Positions 6,960 through 10,873 of a stretch of DNA of 10,873 nucleotides are shown here, one piece after another. The notes beneath the pieces were generated by a model. It ran no database searches, was not told the origin of the DNA, and saw only the letters and a program-made list of their open reading frames with translations. Each line of letters begins with the position of its first letter. Position 1 is the first letter of the stretch. A program made the position numbers and the translations under genes. This DNA is from Alphaproteobacteria bacterium UBA2947 (lineage in GTDB: Bacteria > Pseudomonadota > Alphaproteobacteria > Rs-D84), in the NCBI GenBank assembly GCA_002348925.1, contig DEBV01000003.1:16855-27727 (forward strand), read 5' to 3'.

Positions 6960-6987
6960 ATAAAAAAAACCGCCATTTCGGCGGTTT
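6960..6987 (-). terminator. Intrinsic terminator of leuS
   Basis: On the minus strand AAACCGCC (6987-6980), loop GAAAT and GGCGGTTT (6974-6967) form an 8-bp GC-centred stem directly followed by a run of T residues. It begins 3 nt after the leuS stop codon. The same stem core, AAACCGCC/GGCGGTTT, is used in the terminator downstream of mscL. Confidence 0.88.
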
Positions 6988-6989
6988 CT

Positions 6990-9392
6990 TTATTTCTTTA
7001 CAACAAAATTAACCAATTTCTTTGGGACAACGATAGTCTTTATGATTGTTGCACCGTCCAATTGTTTAGTCGCATTTTGTTTTGCGACTTCAATTAAATC
7101 GCTTTCCGCGATATCAACAGGAACGACAAAATCATTTGCACGCTTTCCGTTTACAGAAACAACAATGGTCATTTCACTTTCAACCAATTTAGATGCATCA
7201 AATGTTGGCCATGGTTCAAACACCAACATATCTTTGTGGCCCAATTTTTCCCACATTTCTTCTGTTAAATGTGGCGCAAATGGGTTCAACAGTTGAATCA
7301 AGACTTCATACGCCGCGCGTGGCATTTTACCACCAGGAAATTCGTTAATAAATTCCATCATCGCAGAAATCGAGGTATTAAATCCCATATTTTTCATTCT
7401 GTCTGTATTTTCTGCAATCAGTTTATTTACCAATCTATCTTGTTCTGCCGTTAATGGCTCATCTGTCAAATTATCAGAAAAGCCTTCTACGCGCTTCAAG
7501 AATCTTTGAACACCAGATAATGCACCATCTGTCCAAACAGCATTGTTTTTCCATGGTCCCAAAGACAACACCGCAACACGTCCAGCATCTGCCCCCACAG
7601 ATTCAATCAAATCAGCAACCATAAAACCATTGCCACGAGATTTAGACATTTTATACCCATCATTTCCCATCAACAAACCCTGAGCGGTACGTTTTTTATA
7701 TGGTTCTGGGGTATTAACCAATCCTAAATCATAAAGGGCGTGATGCCAAAAACGCGAATAAATCAAATGACGCGTATTGTGTTCATGTCCACCATTATAA
7801 TGTGTCACAGGCATCCAGTTTTCCATTTGTTCACGTGAACAAAATTCTTTATCGTTTTTCGGATCAAGATAACGCAAGAAATACCAAGATGAACCCGCCC
7901 AACCTGGCATAGTATCTGTTTCACGTTTTGCATGACCACCACACACAGGGCAGGTTGTATTCACCCAATCTGTCGCACGTGCAAGTGGGCTTTCCCCATC
8001 ATCAGTTGGACGATAGTCCATCATATATGGTTGCAATACTGGCAAAGCATCTTCTGGTACAGGTTGCCATCCACATTTTTCACAATATACTAATGGAATA
8101 GGTTCGCCCCAATACATTTGACGTGAAAAACCCCAATCTTTTAATTTATATTTTGTTGTGCCGCGCGCAAAACCATTTTCTGAACCATATTTAATAGCGG
8201 CTGCTATTGCTTCTTCTTTACCCATACCGTCAAGGAAGGAAGAATTTATATGTTCACCGTCTTGTTCCCACGCTTCTTTTGAAATATCACCACCAGCCAA
8301 AACTTGAATTATCGGCAAATCAAATTTCTTGGCAAAAGCATAGTCACGCCCATCATGCGCTGGCACCGCCATAATCGTTCCATAGGCATAATCTGCTAAT
8401 ACATAATCAGATGTAAATACTGGTATTTCTGTGTTTGTAAAAGGATTTTTTGCTTTGATACCTTTTAATTCGACACCAGTCTTTTCTTTTGTTGCATCCG
8501 TTCTTTCTATTTCTGTTTTTGCAGCAGATTCTTTGATATATTTTTCAACTTCGTCTTTATTAGATATACGACCGTCATCCAACCACTTGCGCAACAATTT
8601 ATGCTCTGGTGCAATAACACAGAAAGTCACACCAAATATAGTATCAACACGCGTGGTATAGATTGTCATAACATCATCGCCTACACGAAAATCTACATCT
8701 GCACCTTTTGATTTTCCAATAAGATTTATTTCGTCTTTTTTTATACGATCGTCAAAATCAAGGTCTTTTAAACCGTCCAACAATTTTTCCGCATATTTAG
8801 AAAGCGCCAAATTCCATTGTAATTTATCTTTCTTTTCAATCACACCATGACAGCGCGGACATTTATTATCTTCTAATTCTTCGTTGGTAAATGTTGTCTT
8901 GCAATTCGAACACCAATTCATAGGCAGAGCAGATTTATACGCCAAACCGTTCTTGAAGAACTGTATAAACATCCACTGTGTCCATTTGATATATTCTGGA
9001 TCAGAGGTCGCAACTCGTGTTTCTGGATCAACAGACCAACCAGCCCGATCAATCATTTCAGAATAAGAAGCAACCAATTCTTTTGCTACATCGGCTGGAT
9101 GCTTACCGATCTTTGTAGCATAATGTTCACCAGCGATGCCCATGGCATCAAAGCCCATAGGAAACAAAACATCATAACCTAAACGACGACGAAAACGTGC
9201 CATAACATCCATACCAGTATAATTCAACATATGTCCCGCATGCATACCTGCACCTGACAAGAACGGAAATTCCACCAAAGTGTAAAAACGTGTTTTTTTG
9301 CCATCGTTTTTTGGAACGAACGCTTTGGCTTCACGCCAGCGTTTTTGCCACTTAGATTCACGTTCAATGATTTTTTTGATATCGTCAGCCAT
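6990..9392 (-). CDS. leuS: Leucyl-tRNA synthetase, atypical short type
   Basis: A class Ia aminoacyl-tRNA synthetase that charges tRNA-Leu in the cytoplasm. From the ATG at 9392 it has 800 residues. In order: the HIGH motif as HAGH (51-54); a zinc knuckle, Cys161, 164, 178 and 181; the editing domain with TTRVDT (246-251) and PAHDGRD (344-350), Asp347 being the conserved editing aspartate; SRQMYWGEPIP (423-433); a second Cys4 set (437, 440, 481, 484); GWAGSSWYFLRY (497-508); and KMSKS (581-585). The anticodon-binding domain has NPFAPHLTEEMWE (703-715). The stretch before KMSKS is short, so the leucine-specific insertion of E. coli-type enzymes is absent. MGFDAMGIAGE (79-89) replaces the usual MGWDAFGLPAE. 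Of three close in-frame ATGs (9404, 9398, 9392) only the last has a Shine-Dalgarno sequence. The sequence is more like LeuRS of Bacteroidetes and candidate-phylum bacteria than that of typical alphaproteobacteria, as I recall them. Confidence 0.95.
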   Translation of the reverse strand: MADDIKKIIERESKWQKRWREAKAFVPKNDGKKTRFYTLVEFPFLSGAGMHAGHMLNYTGMDVMARFRRRLGYDVLFPMGFDAMGIAGEHYATKIGKHPADVAKELVASYSEMIDRAGWSVDPETRVATSDPEYIKWTQWMFIQFFKNGLAYKSALPMNWCSNCKTTFTNEELEDNKCPRCHGVIEKKDKLQWNLALSKYAEKLLDGLKDLDFDDRIKKDEINLIGKSKGADVDFRVGDDVMTIYTTRVDTIFGVTFCVIAPEHKLLRKWLDDGRISNKDEVEKYIKESAAKTEIERTDATKEKTGVELKGIKAKNPFTNTEIPVFTSDYVLADYAYGTIMAVPAHDGRDYAFAKKFDLPIIQVLAGGDISKEAWEQDGEHINSSFLDGMGKEEAIAAAIKYGSENGFARGTTKYKLKDWGFSRQMYWGEPIPLVYCEKCGWQPVPEDALPVLQPYMMDYRPTDDGESPLARATDWVNTTCPVCGGHAKRETDTMPGWAGSSWYFLRYLDPKNDKEFCSREQMENWMPVTHYNGGHEHNTRHLIYSRFWHHALYDLGLVNTPEPYKKRTAQGLLMGNDGYKMSKSRGNGFMVADLIESVGADAGRVAVLSLGPWKNNAVWTDGALSGVQRFLKRVEGFSDNLTDEPLTAEQDRLVNKLIAENTDRMKNMGFNTSISAMMEFINEFPGGKMPRAAYEVLIQLLNPFAPHLTEEMWEKLGHKDMLVFEPWPTFDASKLVESEMTIVVSVNGKRANDFVVPVDIAESDLIEVAKQNATKQLDGATIIKTIVVPKKLVNFVVKK

Positions 9393-9397
9393 TTTCA

Positions 9398-9402
9398 TCA
9401 CC
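9398..9402 (-). promoter_or_regulatory. Shine-Dalgarno sequence that sets the leuS start
   Basis: GGTGA on the minus strand, complementary to the 16S anti-Shine-Dalgarno end, lies 5 nt before the ATG at 9392. The upstream ATGs at 9404 and 9398 overlap or abut it and have no such sequence of their own, so translation most likely starts with MADDIKK. Confidence 0.65.
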
Positions 9403-9429
9403 ATTTTTGAAAAGTTAATTCACCGAACA

Positions 9430-9458
9430 ATTCTATATTCAAAACCCCAATAATTCAA
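9430..9458 (-). promoter_or_regulatory. Candidate sigma-70-type promoter of leuS
   Basis: On the minus strand TTGAAT (9453-9458) and TAGAAT (9430-9435) are separated by exactly 17 bp, matching the consensus at 4 of 6 and 5 of 6 positions. The predicted start near 9423 leaves a leader of about 30 nt before the chosen leuS ATG. No T-box or leader-peptide structure is visible in so short a leader. Confidence 0.6.
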
Positions 9459-9551
9459 GTATTTAATGTTCTTAAAACGCTTGTTTTTGAACCTTTAACA
9501 ACCAAGGGAACAAAAAAGAGGGCAAAAACACCTAAAAAACACGCGCAAACC

Positions 9552-9572
9552 CGCAGAAATCTGCGTTTTTTT
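9552..9572 (+). terminator. Terminator-like hairpin in the gene-free region
   Basis: CGCAGA (9552-9557), two A residues, and TCTGCG (9560-9565), followed by seven T residues. In practice it would form a 5-bp stem with a 4-nt loop, which is short. No plus-strand gene is visible upstream, so either it closes an unseen small transcript or the match is fortuitous. Confidence 0.35.
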
Positions 9573-9757
9573 GCGATTTTTATCGGCAAAATAGGGCAAA
9601 AATTGCATTTTTTGACCCAAACACCGCTAAAACGACAATTTTATGAAAATGTGACTTTTTTATAAACATAAATACACCATGCAAACGAAATCACAAATTT
9701 TTATCAAACAAACATAAAAATTTATAAAAATTTGCATTTATATAAATTAGTAAAAAA

Positions 9758-9777
9758 TTTGTTTTTCTAAAAACAAA
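9758..9777. repeat. AT-rich inverted repeat
   Basis: TTTGTTTTT (9758-9766) and AAAAACAAA (9769-9777) are perfect inverted copies separated by CT. The stem is nearly all A-T, and a T run follows on the minus strand, so it could act as a weak leftward terminator. No function is assigned. Confidence 0.4.
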
Positions 9778-9800
9778 CAGAAAGCGCACAACACGAAACC

Positions 9801-9813
9801 CGCAGAAAACCGC
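9801..9813 (-). repeat. Copy 1 of the 13-bp GC-island repeat
   Basis: The plus strand reads CGCAGAAAACCGC, the reverse complement of GCGGTTTTCTGCG found at 10282 and 10507. It is followed by seven A residues. It lies left of dif while the other two copies, in opposite orientation, lie to its right. Confidence 0.5.
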
Positions 9814-9914
9814 AAAAAAATCACAAACAGCACAATCACACAAACGCCCCCAACCGCAGATTTTCGCCACTTTCACAACATAATGGCAAACAAAAATACA
9901 ACACAAAAAAACAC

Positions 9915-9930
9915 CAATCGATTTTCAGCG
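9915..9930 (+). repeat. Copy 1 of a 16-bp direct repeat
   Basis: CAATCGATTTTCAGCG, repeated with a single mismatch (T to C) at 10021-10036. It contains the palindrome AATCGATT and lies just before a small hairpin at 9936-9953. Function unknown; possibly a protein-binding site. Confidence 0.5.
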
Positions 9931-9935
9931 CGATG

Positions 9936-9953
9936 AGCATATAAATATATGCT
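9936..9953. repeat. Small inverted repeat
   Basis: AGCATATA (9936-9943) and TATATGCT (9946-9953) are perfect inverted copies around AA. There is no T run to make a terminator. It lies between the two 16-bp direct repeats. It resembles a dif site only in general palindromic shape. Confidence 0.4.
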
Positions 9954-10020
9954 TTCTAAAATTTTGCTAAGCCAGAAAGGAACAGGGCGCAAAAACATGA
10001 AACCAATTCATCACACAAAG

Positions 10021-10036
10021 CAATCGATTCTCAGCG
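10021..10036 (+). repeat. Copy 2 of a 16-bp direct repeat
   Basis: CAATCGATTCTCAGCG, 15 of 16 identical to 9915-9930 and in the same orientation, 106 bp downstream. Confidence 0.5.
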
Positions 10037-10180
10037 ACCAGAACACACAATTACACGTTTCAAAACAAATCATCGCGCCCAGAGAATCACACAACCAAAC
10101 AACACGCCACAGCAAAACATCATAAAAGTTTTTAATGACATCGCATATGAGCACAAACTTTGAAAGATTTTTTTATTTAT

Positions 10181-10240
10181 TATATTATGTATAGTTTAAT
10201 AGCGAGCCATGCGAGCGCATATTAAACTATACATAATATA
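10181..10240. repeat. Perfect 21-bp inverted repeat overlapping dif
   Basis: The left arm (10181-10201, core TATTATGTATAGTTTAATA) and right arm (10220-10240) are exact reverse complements around an 18-nt GC-rich loop (10202-10219) that contains GCGAGC twice. The right arm covers the XerD-side half of the dif site, four bases of its central hexamer and six outer bases, so the left arm is an inverted copy of that half. Left of this copy the expected XerC arm is not conserved (2 of 11 bases). No T run follows on either strand, so it is not a normal terminator. It could extrude as a cruciform or bind XerD, or it could be a relic of an Xer-dependent integration. Confidence 0.85.
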
Positions 10241-10253
10241 CATTATGCGCCTT
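10226..10253 (-). other. dif: dif chromosome dimer resolution site
   Basis: Read on the minus strand, the site has an 11-bp XerC-side arm AAGGCGCATAA, the central hexamer TGTATA and an 11-bp XerD-side arm TTATGTATAGT. Against E. coli dif (from memory: arms GGTGCGCATAA and TTATGTTAAAT, centre TGTATA) it matches 22 of 28 positions. These include 20 consecutive bases through both inner arms and the whole centre. XerC and XerD recombine two such sites to resolve chromosome dimers at division, activated by FtsK. A dif site marks the replication terminus. It sits in the long gene-free gap between leuS and mscL, as expected for a site that must stay accessible. Confidence 0.85.
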
Positions 10254-10281
10254 TTATAAATCGCTTTCATGCGTGCGCCCC

Positions 10282-10294
10282 GCGGTTTTCTGCG
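10282..10294 (+). repeat. Copy 2 of the 13-bp GC-island repeat
   Basis: GCGGTTTTCTGCG, identical to 10507-10519 and to the reverse complement of 9801-9813. It lies 28 bp right of dif within a GC-rich island (10270-10296) surrounded by AT-rich DNA. Confidence 0.5.
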
Positions 10295-10483
10295 TCTTTT
10301 AAAACAAAATTATTTCGCAACAATAATTATTATAAAAAATTATTTTTAACAAACCGCTCTCTGTCTGTGATTATTTTCTTAAACAGTTCACAAATTACTG
10401 GCAACACTGCCCGCACAATATCTTTTGTTTTGTATTTGTGGCCCTACACAAACCAAACATCGCCGCCAATATTCCCCTATTAC

Positions 10484-10514
10484 ACACAAAAAAACCGCCA
10501 AAAATGGCGGTTTT
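10484..10514 (-). terminator. Intrinsic terminator of mscL
   Basis: On the minus strand AAAACCGCC (10514-10506), loop ATTTTT and GGCGGTTTT (10499-10491) form a 9-bp stem followed by further T residues. It starts 21 nt after the mscL stop codon. Its stem core is the same as in the leuS terminator. Copy 3 of the 13-bp repeat overlaps its proximal arm. Confidence 0.85.
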
Positions 10515-10519
10515 CTGCG
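10507..10519 (+). repeat. Copy 3 of the 13-bp GC-island repeat
   Basis: GCGGTTTTCTGCG followed by seven T residues. Part of it forms the right arm of the mscL terminator stem, so this copy may be shared by necessity. Confidence 0.5.
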
Positions 10520-10534
10520 TTTTTTTATCGAATT

Positions 10535-10873
10535 TTATTTGATTTTTACTGCTTTTTTAGCGGTTTTTGCTACATTTCCGACTTTTTCTTTCAATGATTT
10601 CAAACCTTTTGTTAATTCCGCTTCTTCTGCGGGTCCAATTTTTTCGGCCTTTACCGCACTGCAACAATAAGGACATTTAGTTGCGGCCTTGCTGATAGAT
10701 TGTTGGCAATATGGGCACGCACGTGTTGTCACCGGACCCTTTGCACGCGCAGAATTAGCAACTTTTACAATAAGGAACACCGCGAACATTGTTATAAAGA
10801 AACTGATTACAGTATTCAAAAATGTGCCCACATTCAAAGTAGTCGCACCCGCGGCGGTTGCTTCCGCCATAGT
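10535..10873 (-). CDS. mscL: Large-conductance mechanosensitive channel MscL with zinc ribbon (partial, N-terminus outside window)
   Basis: MscL is a homopentameric inner-membrane channel that opens under membrane tension to release solutes on osmotic downshock. The visible part is the C-terminal half. The sequence GATTLNVGTFLNTVISFF and the following FAVFLIVKVAN match the periplasmic end and second transmembrane helix of MscL. The first helix and the N-terminus lie beyond the right edge. The frame is open to position 10873 and the first visible ATG (10870) falls in the loop before the second helix, so it is probably internal. After the helix comes a Cys4 zinc ribbon (CPYC, ten residues, CPYCC) replacing the usual simple cytoplasmic helix. 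A basic Lys/Ala-rich tail ends in KKAVKIK. Zinc-ribbon tails occur in some MscL proteins as I recall. The gene ends before a strong terminator. Confidence 0.8.
   Translation of the reverse strand, partial: TMAEATAAGATTLNVGTFLNTVISFFITMFAVFLIVKVANSARAKGPVTTRACPYCQQSISKAATKCPYCCSAVKAEKIGPAEEAELTKGLKSLKEKVGNVAKTAKKAVKIK

Larger units (their letters stand above)
9405..10534. other. Gene-free terminus region of about 1.1 kb
   Basis: Apart from the leuS promoter, a dif site, hairpins and short repeats listed separately, I see no convincing gene, tRNA, known structured RNA or mobile-element gene. The stretch is AT-rich with small GC-rich islands. Between 9781 and 10140 the plus strand has, by hand count, 161 A, 56 T, 99 C and 44 G. 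Between 10261 and 10480 it has 62 A, 76 T, 55 C and 27 G. Open frames here follow this composition and lack ribosome binding sites. The region reads as spacer surrounding dif. Confidence 0.7.

Noticed and set aside
9691..9906. A 71-codon Cys/Phe/Val-rich open frame on the minus strand
   Set aside because: It lies in the A/C-biased spacer, its amino acids follow from the TG-rich strand, no ribosome binding site precedes it, and it resembles nothing known.
9931..9960. A possible second dif-like site around AGCATATA/TATATGCT
   Set aside because: The arms and central spacing do not align with dif arms beyond GCATA; it is better described as a simple inverted repeat.
9970..9992. A sequence resembling the SRP RNA tip (CCAGAAAGGAACAGG)
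   Set aside because: The flanking bases do not form the conserved helix 8 with its symmetric loop, so the likeness is superficial.
9997..10125. A 42-codon plus-strand frame (starting MKPIHHTKQS) with AAAGGA upstream
   Set aside because: The purine-rich sequence is too far from the ATG, and the His/Gln/Thr/Asn-rich composition is what the A/C-rich strand gives by chance. I would revisit it only if relatives conserve it.
10181..10240. The long inverted repeat as an intrinsic terminator or as a MITE
   Set aside because: No T run follows on either strand, no target-site duplication is evident, and the right arm is explained as part of dif.
9405..10534. The gene-free stretch as a replication origin
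   Set aside because: No DnaA boxes (TTATCCACA-like) were seen and no origin-linked genes are near; the dif match points to the terminus instead.
10367..10670. Two overlapping plus-strand frames across the mscL terminator
   Set aside because: They run through the terminator and antisense to mscL; composition only.
1..10873. CRISPR array, insertion sequence, tRNA or rRNA
   Set aside because: I saw no regularly spaced repeats, transposase, tRNA arm signature or rRNA sequence on either strand.

Overview
The window looks like a stretch of chromosome from an AT-rich, Gram-negative bacterium, most likely an uncultured low-GC alphaproteobacterium. The evidence is lipid A genes (lpxA, lpxB), a cytoplasmic bactofilin paired with a membrane-anchored M23 peptidase, and a proteobacterial-type dif site. 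The exact lineage is inference: no rRNA or other marker gene is present.

Layout, left to right. (1) Positions 2-589 hold a cysteine-rich protein of unknown function, possibly cut by the window edge. (2) A leftward cluster (599-3590) holds a polytopic membrane protein, lpxA and lpxB; lpxA and lpxB overlap by 14 nt. (3) A rightward four-gene operon (about 3629-6407) holds a TrmN6/YfiC-like methyltransferase, an M23 endopeptidase, a bactofilin and an RpiB-type isomerase. Two of its junctions are ATGA overlaps. Clusters 2 and 3 diverge from a 20-38 bp gap in which one AT-rich heptamer can serve as the -10 element for both directions. (4) A bidirectional terminator separates rpiB from a leftward UPF0260/YcgN-like cysteine-cluster protein. 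(5) Leftward leuS follows, with its own promoter and terminator; its LeuRS is an atypical type lacking the leucine-specific insertion. (6) About 1.1 kb (9405-10534) carries no convincing gene. (7) The right edge holds the C-terminal part of an MscL channel with a zinc ribbon, cut by the window end.

The main discovery is in the gene-free stretch. Positions 10226-10253 (minus strand) carry a dif site: 20 consecutive bases equal the E. coli dif core. The XerD half of this dif, four bases of its central region and six outer bases are repeated in inverted orientation 18 bp away. Together they form a perfect 21-bp inverted repeat around a GC-rich loop. This looks like a dif-adjacent cruciform, or the remains or docking site of an element that integrates through Xer recombinases. 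The + strand left of dif is extremely A/C-rich and the A bias is lost to its right. A 13-mer (GCGGTTTTCTGCG) occurs three times around it. The window therefore probably lies in the replication terminus.

Gene logic: lpxA/lpxB build lipid A; the M23-bactofilin pair probably shapes the cell wall locally; mscL protects against osmotic downshock; leuS, rpiB and the methyltransferase are housekeeping. Nothing here looks like a defence system, CRISPR array, insertion sequence or prophage gene.
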